DNA from: Photobacterium sp. CCB-ST2H9
GTDB taxonomy: Bacteria; Pseudomonadota; Gammaproteobacteria; Enterobacterales; Vibrionaceae
Direction of reading: 5' to 3'
DNA length: 64,000 nt
Assembly (NCBI RefSeq): GCF_023151555.2
Contig: NZ_CP100425.1
Coordinates: 3,162,001 to 3,226,000 of the forward strand
Both the position numbers and the translations under genes were made by a program. This document shows positions 1 through 19,641 of the stretch, in pieces. The notes beneath the pieces are model-generated. The model saw only the letters and a list, made by a program, of their open reading frames with translations. It did not search any database and was not told the DNA's origin. Position 1 is the stretch's first letter. Each line of letters opens with the position of its first letter.

Positions 1-338
1 GTCGGTTACGGGGCTGTCACCCTGTATCGCGGCACTTTCCAGAGCCTTCACCTGACACAAAAAACGCTTAAGGGCTAATCCGGTTTCGCTCGCCGCTACT
101 GCCGGAATCTCGGTTGATTTCTCTTCCTCGGGGTACTTAGATGTTTCAGTTCCCCCGGTTCGCCTCACCAGGCTATGTATTCACCTGATGATAACCGCTT
201 ATGCGGCTGGGTTTCCCCATTCGGAAATCGGTGACTCAAGTGGCTCTTACTGCCTCATCACCGCTTATCGCAAGTTAGTACGTCCTTCATCGCCTCTGAC
301 TGCCCAGGCATCCACCGTGTACGCTTAGTCACTTAACC
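1..338 (-). rRNA. rrl: 23S ribosomal RNA, 5' part (operon A, cut by window edge)
   Basis: The reverse complement begins with the conserved 23S 5' end (GGTTAAGTGACTAAGCG) at 338 and matches the two full 23S copies in this window with only isolated differences. The remaining roughly 2.5 kb and the operon's 5S lie to the left of the window. The 5' boundary is placed by similarity to E. coli 23S and may be off by a few bases. Confidence 0.97.
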
Positions 339-504
339 ATACAACCCCAAGAGGTTTCGTATGTTCAAACAACCAAGGTTTGATTTGTTTCGCCGGACTC
401 TTCTTACACAAGACACTTGAATGTGTTTTGCTTGAGAACTCTGTTTCTTTCGAAACAGTTTGATTCAATCTCAAAGATTGAATTTACTAGTCAGCTTTCC
501 AGAT

Positions 505-516
505 TGTTAAAGAGCA
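505..516 (-). promoter_or_regulatory. Spacer boxA antitermination element, operon A
   Basis: The minus strand reads TGCTCTTTAACA, identical to the E. coli rrn boxA core. It lies between the tRNA-Val gene and the 23S gene, the usual place for the second boxA of an rRNA transcript, where the Nus factors assemble. Confidence 0.8.
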
Positions 517-633
517 TTGTGTTGTTTATCTTGCGACGAACTTCACTTTCTAAAGACTTTCAACGACGCGAAATCGATCCAACAACATAATGCTATTGAA
601 TCTGCCAATCCGTGCAGAAAAGTACTTAGAGAG

Positions 634-709
634 TGGTGGGCGATACCGGGCTCGAACCAGTGACCCCCTCCTTGTAAGGGAGGTGCTCTCCCAACTGAGC
701 TAATCGCCC
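634..709 (-). tRNA. tRNA-Val (anticodon TAC)
   Basis: The 76-nt minus-strand sequence starts GGGCGATTAGCTCAG, has a CTTACAA anticodon loop and a GGTTCGAGCC T-arm, and ends with an encoded CCA. It is the third tRNA of the operon A 16S-23S spacer, after Glu and Lys. Confidence 0.97.
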
Positions 710-737
710 ACGGAGTTTTACATTCCCGTGGCAGGAA

Positions 738-813
738 TGGTGGGTCGTGCAGGATTCGAACCTGCGACCAATTGATTAAAAGTCAACTGCTCTACCAACT
801 GAGCTAACGACCC
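738..813 (-). tRNA. tRNA-Lys (anticodon TTT)
   Basis: The 76-nt minus-strand sequence starts GGGTCGTTAGCTCAG, has the anticodon loop CTTTTAA and a GGTTCGAATCC T-arm, and ends with an encoded CCA. It is the middle tRNA of the operon A spacer. Confidence 0.97.
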
Positions 814-814
814 G

Positions 815-890
815 TGGCGTCCCATAGGGGAGTCGAACCCCTGTTACCGCCGTGAAAGGGCGGTGTCCTAGGCCTCTAGACGAATGGGAC
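815..890 (-). tRNA. tRNA-Glu (anticodon TTC)
   Basis: The 76-nt minus-strand sequence starts GTCCCATTCGTCTAG, has the anticodon loop CTTTCAC and a GGTTCGACTCC T-arm, and ends with an encoded CCA. It is the first spacer tRNA after the 16S gene. One nucleotide separates it from tRNA-Lys. Confidence 0.97.
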
Positions 891-988
891 TTCTAATTCG
901 TACTGATGCTGTTGGGCAGCACCAGTGGCTCTCTACATTTCGACCAGGCAATCTGTGTGGACACTGCGATAACAACGCAGTCTTTAGG

Positions 989-2539
<1,551 letters not shown>

Positions 2540-2703
2540 AGAATTTTGTTGCCTTTCCGAAGAAAGGCGGCTCAGTGATTACTGATAAATTGACTGTGCC
2601 GGTAACCCTTTCGAAAAAGTGCTACCAATTGGTCACTCAGTTCACTGATAAAATCTTTTGACTGCATCATTGTCGAGTGCCCACACAGATTGCATGGTCA
2701 AAT

Positions 2704-2714
2704 TGTTAAAGAAC
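2704..2714 (-). promoter_or_regulatory. Leader boxA, operon A
   Basis: The minus strand reads GTTCTTTAACA about 165 nt upstream of the 16S 5' end. This is the leader antitermination box of an rRNA operon. The same element occurs at the same distance in operons B and C. Confidence 0.75.
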
Positions 2715-2764
2715 GTTGACTTTCAATGCTTTAGCGCGTTTCGCTTCAGCAAGTCAGGACGCGT

Positions 2765-2792
2765 ATATTACGCTTCCCTCCCTTGAAGTCAA
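2765..2792 (-). promoter_or_regulatory. rrn promoter, operon A
   Basis: The minus strand has a -35 TTGACT (2787-2792), a 16-bp spacer and a -10 TAATAT (2765-2770). It lies between the operon B terminator and the operon A leader, so operon A can be initiated on its own rather than only by read-through. The element is identical in operon B. Confidence 0.7.
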
Positions 2793-2891
2793 GACAAAAT
2801 TTTCATCTTTTTTCGTCCCGGTCCGCGACCGGTCAAAAAGCAAAAACTCTGTGTTGACTCCGCTCACGAAGCATTCACTCCGAAGCGAAGA

Positions 2892-2916
2892 AAAAGCCCG
2901 TCCGCGACGGGCTTTT
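2892..2916 (-). terminator. rrn terminator after 5S, operon B
   Basis: On the minus strand an 11-bp stem AAAAGCCCGTC/GACGGGCTTTT with a three-base loop lies just after the 5S gene and is followed by a T-rich stretch. This is a Rho-independent terminator. Confidence 0.85.
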
Positions 2917-2924
2917 CGAAGAGA

Positions 2925-3044
2925 GCGCCTGGCGATGTCCTACTCTCACATGGGGAGACCCCACACTACCATCGGCGCTGCTGCGTTTCACGTCTGAGTT
3001 CGGCATGGGATCAGGTGGTTCCACAGCGCTATGGTCGCCAGGCA
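2925..3044 (-). rRNA. rrf: 5S ribosomal RNA (operon B)
   Basis: The 120-nt minus-strand sequence begins TGCCTGGCGACC and contains the conserved core CCGAACTCAGACGTGAAACG. Its 3' end pairs back with the 5' end. It is followed by the rrn terminator. Confidence 0.95.
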
Positions 3045-3141
3045 AAATTTGTTCAACAATCTCGGAAAAATCTGACTAAAGTTCTCAGCACATCATTCAA
3101 GTGCTCATGGAGTCCGTACTTAAAACCCCTTGGGTGTTGTA

Positions 3142-6025
<2,884 letters not shown>

Positions 6026-6191
6026 ATACAACCCCAAGAGGTTTCGTATGTTCAAACAACCAAGGTTTGATTTGTTTCGCCGGACTCTTCTTACACAAGA
6101 CACTTGAATGTGTTTTGCTTGAGAACTCTGTTTCTTTCGAAACAGTTTGATTCAATCTCAAAGATTGAATTTACTAGTCAGCTTTCCAGAT

Positions 6192-6203
6192 TGTTAAAGA
6201 GCA
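6192..6203 (-). promoter_or_regulatory. Spacer boxA, operon B
   Basis: The minus strand reads TGCTCTTTAACA between tRNA-Ala and the 23S gene, as in the other two operons. Confidence 0.8.
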
Positions 6204-6262
6204 GTGTGAATTATCGACAGATAACCACTTTCTAAAGATTCTCGGGGAAAACCCTTAAAGAG

Positions 6263-6338
6263 TGGTGGAGCTAAGCAGGATCGAACTGCTGACCTCCTGC
6301 GTGCAAGGCAGGCGCTCTCCCAGCTGAGCTATAGCCCC
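6263..6338 (-). tRNA. tRNA-Ala (anticodon TGC)
   Basis: The 76-nt minus-strand sequence starts GGGGCTATAGCTCAG, has the anticodon loop CTTGCAC and ends with an encoded CCA. It is the second tRNA of the Ile-Ala spacer of operon B. Confidence 0.97.
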
Positions 6339-6383
6339 ATCGAGTTTTGCAAGAGTGTTCAACCACTGTGTTTGGGAAAACAG

Positions 6384-6460
<77 letters not shown>

Positions 6461-6529
6461 TTCTCTTGCGCTCTTTACATTTTAACCAGGCAATCTGTGT
6501 GGACACTGCGAAACAACGCAGTCTTTAGG

Positions 6530-8080
<1,551 letters not shown>

Positions 8081-8243
8081 AGAATTTTGTTGCCTTTCCG
8101 AAGAAAAGCGGCTCAGTGATTACTGATAAATTGACTGTGCCGAAGCTCTAATAAAAGAACTTTCGATTTGGTCACTCAGTTCACTGATAAAATCTTTTTG
8201 ACTGTATCATTGTCGAGTGCCCACACAGATTGCATGGTCAAAT

Positions 8244-8254
8244 TGTTAAAGAAC
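8244..8254 (-). promoter_or_regulatory. Leader boxA, operon B
   Basis: The minus strand reads GTTCTTTAACA upstream of the 16S gene, in the same position as in operons A and C. Confidence 0.75.
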
Positions 8255-8304
8255 GTTGACTTTCAATGCTTTAGCGCGTTTCGCTTCAGCAAGTCAGGAC
8301 GCGT

Positions 8305-8332
8305 ATATTACGCTTCCCTCCGTTGAAGTCAA
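8305..8332 (-). promoter_or_regulatory. rrn promoter, operon B
   Basis: The minus strand has a -35 TTGACT (8327-8332), a 16-bp spacer and a -10 TAATAT (8305-8310), followed by a GC-rich discriminator. It sits directly downstream of the operon C terminator. Confidence 0.7.
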
Positions 8333-8431
8333 GACAAAATTTTCATCTTTTTTCGTCCCGGTCCGCGACCGGTCAAAAAGCAAAAACTCTGTGTTGACTC
8401 CGCTCACGAAGCATTCACTCCGGAGCGAAGA

Positions 8432-8456
8432 AAAAGCCCGTCCGCGACGGGCTTTT
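8432..8456 (-). terminator. rrn terminator after 5S, operon C
   Basis: This is the same 11-bp AAAAGCCCGTC/GACGGGCTTTT hairpin as in operon B, directly after the operon C 5S gene and followed by T residues on the minus strand. Confidence 0.85.
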
Positions 8457-8464
8457 CGAAGAGA

Positions 8465-8584
8465 GCACCTGGCGATGTCCTACTCTCACATGGGGAGACC
8501 CCACACTACCATCGGCGCTGCTGCGTTTCACGTCTGAGTTCGGCATGGGATCAGGTGGTTCCACAGCGCTATGGTCGCCAGGCA
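8465..8584 (-). rRNA. rrf: 5S ribosomal RNA (operon C)
   Basis: This 120-nt copy is nearly identical to the operon B 5S. It differs near its 3' end, at 8467, where A replaces G on the plus strand. Confidence 0.95.
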
Positions 8585-8681
8585 AAATTTGTTCAACAAT
8601 CTCGGAAAAATCTGACTAAAGTTCTCAGCACATCATTCAAGTGCTCATGGAGTCCGTACTTAAAACCCCTTGGGTGTTGTA

Positions 8682-11565
<2,884 letters not shown>

Positions 11566-11889
11566 ATACAACCCCAAGAGGTTTCGTATGTTCAAACAAC
11601 CAAGGTTTGATTTGTTTCGCCGGACTCACTTTGCTTTCACTTTTGAAAAGTGAAGACAAAAAATACAAGACACTTGAATGTGTTTTGCTTGAGAACTCTG
11701 TTTCTTTCGAAACAGTTGATTCAATCTCAAAGATTGAATTTACTAGTCAGCTTTCCAGATTGTTAAAGAGCATTAAAGCAAACAGCTTTAATCAATAGCG
11801 GATGCCATTCATTAAGGCTTTCTGCTTTTCTTTGAACGATTTCACCAAGCAATCTGTGTGGACACTGCGTCAACAACGCAGTCTTTAGG
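11566..11889 (-). other. tRNA-free 16S-23S spacer of operon C
   Basis: This spacer of about 324 nt contains no tRNA. It keeps the 23S-proximal processing-stem sequence, the boxA (11761-11772) and the 16S-proximal sequence shared with operons A and B. It also holds a short inverted repeat not seen in the others, TTCACTTTT/AAAAGTGAA at 11636-11654. tRNA-free spacers are a known Vibrionaceae type. Confidence 0.85.
11761..11772 (-). promoter_or_regulatory. Spacer boxA, operon C
   Basis: The minus strand reads TGCTCTTTAACA upstream of the 23S gene, so antitermination is kept even though the spacer has no tRNA. Confidence 0.8.
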
Positions 11890-13440
<1,551 letters not shown>

Positions 13441-13603
13441 AGAATTTTGTTGCCTTTCCGAAGAAAAGCGGCTCAGTGATTACTGATAAATTGACTGTGC
13501 CGAAGCTCTAATGAAAGAACTTTCGATTTGGTCACTCAGTTCACTGATAAAATCTTTTTGACTGTATCATTGTCGAGTGCCCACACAGATTGCATGGTCA
13601 AAT

Positions 13604-13614
13604 TGTTAAAGAAC
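13604..13614 (-). promoter_or_regulatory. Leader boxA, operon C
   Basis: The minus strand reads GTTCTTTAACA in the leader of operon C, at the same distance from the 16S gene as in operons A and B. Confidence 0.75.
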
Positions 13615-13652
13615 GTTGACTCAACGTTTATCTCGTTGGTCAGAGGCTGCGT

Positions 13653-13680
13653 ATAATACCGAGCCTTTTTTCTTAGTCAA
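13653..13680 (-). promoter_or_regulatory. rrn P2-like promoter, operon C
   Basis: The minus strand has a -35 TTGACT (13675-13680), a 16-bp spacer and a -10 TATTAT (13653-13658). It is in the same place relative to the leader boxA as the single promoters of operons A and B, so it probably corresponds to P2. Confidence 0.7.
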
Positions 13681-13914
13681 GAATTATTTTTAAAATAATT
13701 TTCAAAAACCTTCTTAACCAAGCCCTCACCAAGGAAAACATCAAAGTTTAAAGCTTTGAATCAACTCTCAAGTGAAGATGCGCATTTTGCAAAAAGAAAA
13801 AACACTGTCAACCAGATTTTTCTCTATTTTTGCGCTCCTTTCAGTTCACCACAAGTTATACACAAGTTACGAAGAACTTATTCAAACACTGTCGTGCCCT
13901 GTCAGTGAGGCGGC

Positions 13915-13942
13915 ATTATAGGGCGTAATTCAGATGCAGCAA
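13915..13942 (-). promoter_or_regulatory. rrn P1-like promoter, operon C
   Basis: The minus strand has a -35 TTGCTG (13937-13942), a 16-bp spacer and a perfect -10 TATAAT (13915-13920). A GC-rich discriminator follows the -10 and an AT-rich tract lies upstream, which could act as an UP element. The layout resembles E. coli rrn P1 promoters, which are growth-rate and ppGpp regulated. Operons A and B lack this second promoter. Confidence 0.65.
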
Positions 13943-14111
13943 GTGTTTTTTTATTATTTCATTACGAAAGGCGATCTTTTAACCCGAACCAGCCAAAAAA
14001 CACAGAAAAGCAGCAATAACGGTATACAGAAAGAAGACGACGCGTTTTGTACGAGTCCAGAGATGCTGATATTCCCGCTATATAGAGACTGATAAAGGAG
14101 AGGTTCAATAC

Positions 14112-14141
14112 AAAAAAGTCCGCCGTGATACCCGGCGGACA
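14112..14141 (-). terminator. Terminator of the cysG-cysQ operon
   Basis: An 8-bp stem GTCCGCCG/CGGCGGAC (14118-14125 and 14133-14140) with a 7-nt loop is followed on the minus strand by six T residues. It begins 9 bases after the cysQ stop codon. Confidence 0.85.
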
Positions 14142-14148
14142 GAGTCGA

Positions 14149-14892
14149 TTACTTGTAAGAAACAAGAAAGAAAGGATTCAACAACTCCTCACGATGATAT
14201 TGCAGGGGTGCGTCGTTCAATAAAGTGACCTTCGCGCCTGCACTTTCTGCGATACACTGCCCTGCAGCGGTATCCCACATCATGGTTGGTCCCAAACGCG
14301 GATAGAATTGTGCCCGTCCTTCAGCAACCAGGCAGAACTTCAGAGATGATCCCACTTCCGTCATCTTATGCTGGCCCAGCTTTTCCAAAAAGTCAGCCAT
14401 ATCCGGGCTGGGATGAGAGCGGCTTCCGACCACTGTCGGGACGGTTGCTTCTCTGGTTCGGATCGGTTCACGTCCGCCTTTTGTTTGCATCCAGGCTTGA
14501 TGACTGTCGCCCAGCCAGGATTTATCCAGCGCCGGCGCATGGACAACCGCCAGTACCGGCCTTCCCTGCTTTATTAATGCAATATTCACGGTGAACTCTC
14601 CGTTTCTGCGGAGGAACTCTTTCGTTCCGTCCAGCGGATCCACCAGCCAGAAGGATTCCCAGTGTTGACGCTGTTCCCATTCGGTATGGGCCGACTCTTC
14701 AGAAAGAATGGGGATCTCAGGGGTCAGTTCTGACAAGTGACGAACAATCACTGCGTTCGCGGCCAGATCCGCTTCCGTCACAGGGCTGCTGTCTGCCTTT
14801 TCTTCAACCTGAACATTGCTGTGATAGAAATCCATAATGACTTGCCCGGCTTCCAGGGCAATCTGGTAAACAGACTCCAGTAGTGCGCTCAC
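14149..14892 (-). CDS. cysQ: 3'(2'),5'-bisphosphate nucleotidase CysQ
   Basis: CysQ removes the 3'-phosphate of adenosine 3',5'-bisphosphate, the by-product of PAPS reduction, and so prevents its build-up. The 247-residue length is normal for the family. The metal-dependent phosphatase motifs of the inositol monophosphatase fold are present: SPVTEAD at 36-42, LSEES at 63-67 and DPLDGTKEF at 85-93, with the C-terminal WDTAAGQ motif near residue 205. It is the last gene of the operon, 15 bases after cysC. Having it in the sulfate-activation operon makes sense, because the pathway produces its substrate. Confidence 0.95.
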   Translation of the reverse strand: MSALLESVYQIALEAGQVIMDFYHSNVQVEEKADSSPVTEADLAANAVIVRHLSELTPEIPILSEESAHTEWEQRQHWESFWLVDPLDGTKEFLRRNGEFTVNIALIKQGRPVLAVVHAPALDKSWLGDSHQAWMQTKGGREPIRTREATVPTVVGSRSHPSPDMADFLEKLGQHKMTEVGSSLKFCLVAEGRAQFYPRLGPTMMWDTAAGQCIAESAGAKVTLLNDAPLQYHREELLNPFFLVSYK

Positions 14893-14907
14893 GCTTGACT
14901 CCTTGTC

Positions 14908-15525
14908 TTATATAATACGGCGTTGCTTTAACGCTTCCATGCACAGAGTGACCAGCGTATCCACTGATGTATCTCCCGCGTGAAGATGAATCTCTGGCGT
15001 TTCAGGCGGCTGATACTCCGAGTCGATGCCGGTAAAATCTTTAATCTCACCAGCCCGGGCTTTTTTATACAGACCTTTCGGATCCCGCTTTTCACACTCG
15101 GCTAATGGTGTATCAACAAAAACTTCGATGAACTCGCCTTCAGGCAAAAGATCCCTTACCAGTTGACGTTCAGCACGGTGAGGAGAAATAAATGCGGTCA
15201 AGACGATCAGTCCGGCATCCGCCATCAGTTTTGCCACTTCACCGATGCGGCGGATATTCTCTTTCCGATCCTCTGATGAGAAGCCGAGATCCTTACACAG
15301 CCCATGACGAACGTTATCACCATCCAGCAGGTACGTATGAAATCCCTGACCCGCAAGACGATTTTCCAATGCGCCAGCAACTGTCGACTTGCCTGCACCA
15401 CTCAATCCGGTAAACCAGAGCACACAAGGTTTCTGATTTTTCAACTGAGCACGCTGTGCTTTATCTGTCTGGTGATTGTGCCAGACCACGTTTTCATTTT
15501 CATGGGATTGAACGACAGCGGTCAT
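14908..15525 (-). CDS. cysC: Adenylyl-sulfate kinase CysC
   Basis: CysC phosphorylates adenosine 5'-phosphosulfate to PAPS with ATP in the cytoplasm. The 205-residue protein has the P-loop GLSGAGKST at 40-48. Further on are the APS-kinase signature residues [10 protein letters not shown] and the [14 protein letters not shown] segment, which belongs to the lid that closes over APS. It lies between the SLC13 transporter gene and cysQ and is co-transcribed with them. The length and motifs match the stand-alone enzyme rather than a CysN-C fusion. Confidence 0.96.
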   Translation of the reverse strand: MTAVVQSHENENVVWHNHQTDKAQRAQLKNQKPCVLWFTGLSGAGKSTVAGALENRLAGQGFHTYLLDGDNVRHGLCKDLGFSSEDRKENIRRIGEVAKLMADAGLIVLTAFISPHRAERQLVRDLLPEGEFIEVFVDTPLAECEKRDPKGLYKKARAGEIKDFTGIDSEYQPPETPEIHLHAGDTSVDTLVTLCMEALKQRRII

Positions 15526-15549
15526 TGTACACTCCGTTGCTAAAACACA

Positions 15550-17277
15550 TTAAAAAGGGAAAAACTGCGGGATCAGGGTCAGTACGACCGCTGAATACAT
15601 AATAGAAAAAGGCAGTCCGATTCTCAGATAGTCACGCAGTTTGTAATTACCTACGGTGTAAACGAGCAGATTCGTCTGGTAACCATAAGGTGATATAAAG
15701 CTGGCGCTGGCCCCAAACAGAACGGCCATAATAAACGGCATCGGATCAACACCGTAACTCAGTGCCAGGCTATAAGCCAACGGGAATGATAAAGCCGCGG
15801 CTGCATTGTTGGTTACCAGCTCGGTCATCAGTAAGGTCAGCAGATACACGGCCACTAACCCGCCGTAAACACCCCAGCCGTTAAAAGATGTCATCATCAG
15901 GTTACCCATCCGCTCAGACAGGCCGCTGGTCAGCATTAACTGTGCTAACGATAATGCTGAACCAACAATGACAACAATATCGATTGGGAAGCGACGGCGA
16001 ATTTCTGCAAAACTGATAATGCCGGTTGCCAGCAGAATCAGCAGATAACCAGCCAGTCCTTTGATCAACGGCAGAACATCCAGTAAAGCGGCTGCGATGA
16101 CGGCAACGAAACCACCCAAAACTGCCATGCTTTTTGAACTGTCCAAACGGGCGCTGGAGTCCAGGCCATTAATCAGAACAAACTCGCGGTTCAGCGTTTG
16201 TTTTTTCTCCTGAAAGGTCTTCCCGGGAACAATCACCAGCGTATCTCCCGGATGCAGCTCAATATTGCCTAACCCACCCGCCAGACGTTCATGTCCGCGA
16301 CGAATCGCAACCACAACAGCATCAAAGCGCTCACGGAACCGGACATCTTTGAGAGATTTACCCCGGATCCCCGCGGAATGACTGACAATCACTTCCATCA
16401 TCGACTGACCATTCAGATGATGCTGGCCGAATAACTTTAACCCTTCAATTTCCTGCAGGGTTGTGACACTTTCGACGTCGCCGCAAAACAGCAGATTATC
16501 ACCGGCGTGCAATACCGTATCCGGACAGACGGGCGCAATGGTTTGGCCATCCCGGATAATTTCAGCCAGAAACAGACGTCGCAGGGCACGCAAACCATTT
16601 TCTGCCACCGTTTTCCCGGCCAGCGGTGAAGTCTCAGTGATCCTGGCTTCCAGAAAATAAGGCAGTTCATCCTGATTGCTGTCGTCATAATTCGGCAGCA
16701 GGTGGCTCAAAGGCACCAGAACCGCCAGACCAGTCAGTAAAACCGCCAGCCCGATCATCGAAGGGGCAAAAAATCCCAGACTGGGTAAACCCGCATCTTC
16801 AACGAAGCTGTTAACGATTAAATTTGTCGAGGTACCAATCAAAGTCAGGGTACCGCCTAAAATGGCGGTATATGACAGCGGGATCAACAGGCGTGACGGC
16901 GCATGACGCTGATTGCGTTTTACCGCACCAATCAGTGACACCACCACAGCCGTATTATTGGTAAAAGAAGACAGAAACGCCGTCGACAGACCAAGTTTGG
17001 CAACGACCGACGTTTGACCTCCCTGAGAGATCTGGCGCCCGACCCAACTGATCAGGCGCGTTTTTTCCAGTGCAATAGAAACAAGGATCAACAAAACCAG
17101 AGTCAGCAACGACGCATTCGTGAAGTTACCAGCCAGGGTCGACAGCTCGATCATCCCGGTTTGAAAGCCGACAAAAGCCGCGCCTGCGAACAGAAATGCA
17201 GGTTTAATCCTGGTGGTGATCAGACAGGTAATGATCACCACCAGCATGGCAAGTACCAGGGCTTGTTCCCATGCCAT
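15550..17277 (-). CDS. SLC13-family anion transporter with two RCK_C (TrkA-C) domains, probable sulfate importer
   Basis: This 575-residue inner-membrane protein has about five to six N-terminal membrane segments, then two cytoplasmic RCK_C-like domains at roughly 200-375 and a second membrane half. Conserved SLC13-type hairpins include SFTNNTAVV near residue 105 and TNNAAAALSFPLAYS near 495. The family moves dicarboxylates, sulfate or phosphate, usually coupled to sodium. Its place between cysN and cysC makes sulfate the likely substrate. The gene starts 6 bases after cysN ends. No cysTWA-type ABC sulfate system is seen in the window. Confidence 0.85.
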   Translation of the reverse strand: MAWEQALVLAMLVVIITCLITTRIKPAFLFAGAAFVGFQTGMIELSTLAGNFTNASLLTLVLLILVSIALEKTRLISWVGRQISQGGQTSVVAKLGLSTAFLSSFTNNTAVVVSLIGAVKRNQRHAPSRLLIPLSYTAILGGTLTLIGTSTNLIVNSFVEDAGLPSLGFFAPSMIGLAVLLTGLAVLVPLSHLLPNYDDSNQDELPYFLEARITETSPLAGKTVAENGLRALRRLFLAEIIRDGQTIAPVCPDTVLHAGDNLLFCGDVESVTTLQEIEGLKLFGQHHLNGQSMMEVIVSHSAGIRGKSLKDVRFRERFDAVVVAIRRGHERLAGGLGNIELHPGDTLVIVPGKTFQEKKQTLNREFVLINGLDSSARLDSSKSMAVLGGFVAVIAAALLDVLPLIKGLAGYLLILLATGIISFAEIRRRFPIDIVVIVGSALSLAQLMLTSGLSERMGNLMMTSFNGWGVYGGLVAVYLLTLLMTELVTNNAAAALSFPLAYSLALSYGVDPMPFIMAVLFGASASFISPYGYQTNLLVYTVGNYKLRDYLRIGLPFSIMYSAVVLTLIPQFFPF

Positions 17278-17283
17278 AGGCAG

Positions 17284-18708
17284 TTACCCCAGCAACTTAC
17301 TGAGATCTTTGGCACCCCAGTGCGGGAAGTGCTTACGGATCAGGGCATTCAGTTCGACTTCAAACGCACTGTAGCCGTGCTGAGCCGGTGCCGATTCTGC
17401 CAGTGCTTCTCTCACCATACCGGCACCCACAGTCACATTGGTCAGACGGTCGATCAGAATGAAGCCACCGGTGTCAGCGCAATCCTGATATGAATCAATC
17501 GCAATCGACTCATTCAGCGAAACTTCACACAAGCCGATCCCGTTCAGGGGCAGCACATCTGTAATGAAGGTTTCCAGATTGTTGATATCTACCTGATGAC
17601 GAATCGCACTCACCAAACCCACCGTTTTCTTACCTGCGACTTTGATGTCGTACTGACGGCCGGATTCCAGTGGCGCCTCAGCCATCCAGACAATATCAGC
17701 CAGAAGCTGGTTACTCAGCGGCACTGTATCTTCCGCGTGAACAATAGTGTCACCACGGCTGATATCAATTTCGTCGTTCAGCGTCAGCGTGATTGCCTGA
17801 CCTGAATGCGCTTCAATCAGATCACCATCGAAAGTGACAATGCGGGCAACGGTTGATGTCTTACCGGACGGCAGCACTTTCACGGCATCTCCGACTTTGA
17901 CTGTGCCTGAAGCCAGTGTGCCGGCGAAGCCGCGGAAATCCAGATTCGGACGGTTCACATACTGAACCGGAAAGCGCAGTTCGCCATCATCTTTCTTATT
18001 AACTTCCACGTCTTCCAGTAATGACAGCAGCGACTCCCCCTGATACCAGGGCGTCTGTTCACTGAGCGTCACAACGTTATCTCCGTCCAGTGCAGACAGG
18101 GGCACCAGCTGGATGTTGATATCCGCATTCAGTTTTTCTGCGAATGCCAGATAGTCATCGCGGATCTGCTCAAAACGCGCTTGCTCGAAGCCCACCAGAT
18201 CCATTTTATTCACGGCAACCACGAACTGACGGATCCCCAGCAGGCTGGCGATATAAGAATGACGACGGGTCTGATCCAGCACGCCTTTCCGGGCGTCGAT
18301 CAGAATCACCGCCACATCACAGGTTGAGGCACCGGTCGCCATATTGCGGGTGTACTGCTCATGTCCCGGCGTGTCGGCAATAATGAATTTGCGTTTCTGT
18401 GTCGAAAAATAACGGTAAGCAACATCAATAGTGATGCCCTGCTCACGCTCCGCCTGCAGGCCGTCCACCAGCAAAGCCAGATCCGGTTTGCTGCCCGTGG
18501 TGCCTACTTTCTGGCTGTCCGCATGAATTGCCGCCAGTTGATCTTCATAAATCTGCTGAGAATCATGCAGCAGACGGCCAATCAGCGTACTTTTGCCATC
18601 ATCGACTGAACCGCAGGTCAGGAAACGAAGCAGAGACTTGTTCTGGTGCTGATCGAGATAGGCTTCAATGCCCAGCTCAGCCACTTGTTGTTGAATTGCA
18701 CTGTTCAT
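17284..18708 (-). CDS. cysN: Sulfate adenylyltransferase subunit 1, CysN
   Basis: CysN is the GTPase subunit that couples GTP hydrolysis to APS formation by CysD. The 474-residue protein has the G1 motif GSVDDGKS at 33-40, G3 DTPGHEQY near 112 and G4 NKMD near 167. Two EF-Tu-like beta-barrel domains follow. There is no C-terminal APS-kinase extension, in line with a separate cysC gene. It lies 11 bases after cysD. Confidence 0.97.
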   Translation of the reverse strand: MNSAIQQQVAELGIEAYLDQHQNKSLLRFLTCGSVDDGKSTLIGRLLHDSQQIYEDQLAAIHADSQKVGTTGSKPDLALLVDGLQAEREQGITIDVAYRYFSTQKRKFIIADTPGHEQYTRNMATGASTCDVAVILIDARKGVLDQTRRHSYIASLLGIRQFVVAVNKMDLVGFEQARFEQIRDDYLAFAEKLNADINIQLVPLSALDGDNVVTLSEQTPWYQGESLLSLLEDVEVNKKDDGELRFPVQYVNRPNLDFRGFAGTLASGTVKVGDAVKVLPSGKTSTVARIVTFDGDLIEAHSGQAITLTLNDEIDISRGDTIVHAEDTVPLSNQLLADIVWMAEAPLESGRQYDIKVAGKKTVGLVSAIRHQVDINNLETFITDVLPLNGIGLCEVSLNESIAIDSYQDCADTGGFILIDRLTNVTVGAGMVREALAESAPAQHGYSAFEVELNALIRKHFPHWGAKDLSKLLG

Positions 18709-18719
18709 GTCCCGACTCC

Positions 18720-19628
18720 TTAGAAATAACCCTGACGTTTCTTCAATTCCATGGAACCAGACTGATCGTGGTCGATCGCCCGTCCCTGACGCTCACTGGA
18801 GGTCGCGACCAGCATTTCTTCAATGATTTCCGGCAGAGTACCAGCCTCAGATTCAATCGCGCCGGTCAGCGGGTAGCAGCCCAGCGTACGGAAGCGCACA
18901 CTCTTCTGCTGGACCTCTTCGCCCGGACGCAGTTTCATACGGTCATCATCGACCATGATCAGCATACCGTCGCGCTCAACGACAGGACGTACCTGAGACA
19001 GATACAGCGGCACAATCTCAATGCCTTCCAGATAGATGTATTGCCAGATATCCAGCTCGGTCCAGTTGGACAGCGGGAACACACGGATACTTTCGCCTTT
19101 ATTGATCTGCCCGTTATAGGTCCGCCACAATTCAGGACGCTGGTTCTTCGGATCCCAGGTATGGTTTTTGTCACGGAAAGAATACACACGCTCTTTCGCA
19201 CGGGATTTCTCTTCGTCACGACGGGCACCGCCGAAGGCAGCATCAAAGCCGTATTTGTTCAGTGCCTGCTTCAGGCCCTGAGTTTTCATGATGTCCGTAT
19301 GCTTGGAAGAACCGTGCTCAAACGGGCTGATTCCCATCGCAATCCCTTCCGGATTTTTGTGAACCAGCAGGTCAAATCCGTATTTTTTTGCTGTAGCATC
19401 GCGAAACTCGATCATCTCGCGGAATTTCCAGTCAGTATCGACGTGCAGCAACGGGAACGGAATTTTTCCCGGATAAAAAGCTTTACGGGCCAGGTGCAGC
19501 ATCACCGAAGAATCTTTACCGATGGAGTACATCATCACTGGGTTATCGAACTCAGCGGCGACTTCACGGATGATATGAATACTCTCCGCTTCGAGCTGCT
19601 TAAGGTGGGTAAGGCGTTTCGGATCCAT
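18720..19628 (-). CDS. cysD: Sulfate adenylyltransferase subunit 2, CysD
   Basis: CysD carries the ATP-pyrophosphatase active site that makes APS from ATP and sulfate, working as a complex with CysN. The PP-loop variant [13 protein letters not shown] lies near residue 40, followed by [10 protein letters not shown]. The start MDPKRLTHL is chosen over an ATG four codons earlier. A GGAGAG ribosome-binding site overlaps that earlier ATG, and the resulting 302 residues equal the usual family length. The gene follows cysG in the operon. Confidence 0.96.
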   Translation of the reverse strand: MDPKRLTHLKQLEAESIHIIREVAAEFDNPVMMYSIGKDSSVMLHLARKAFYPGKIPFPLLHVDTDWKFREMIEFRDATAKKYGFDLLVHKNPEGIAMGISPFEHGSSKHTDIMKTQGLKQALNKYGFDAAFGGARRDEEKSRAKERVYSFRDKNHTWDPKNQRPELWRTYNGQINKGESIRVFPLSNWTELDIWQYIYLEGIEIVPLYLSQVRPVVERDGMLIMVDDDRMKLRPGEEVQQKSVRFRTLGCYPLTGAIESEAGTLPEIIEEMLVATSSERQGRAIDHDQSGSMELKKRQGYF

Positions 19629-19641
19629 CTTTCTCTCCATG

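Larger units (their letters stand above)
13441..14110. other. Non-coding leader and promoter region between rrn operon C and cysQ
   Basis: These 670 bases hold the operon C leader, its boxA and its two promoters. A DnaA-box-like TTATACACA occurs near 13856. No open frame here looks like a gene, because a 67-codon minus-strand frame overlaps the P1 region and has no recognisable protein features. Confidence 0.7.

Noticed and set aside
13962..14165. A 67-codon minus-strand frame upstream of rrn operon C
   Set aside because: It overlaps the cysQ terminator and approaches the rrn P1 promoter, has no ribosome-binding site and no protein-like features.
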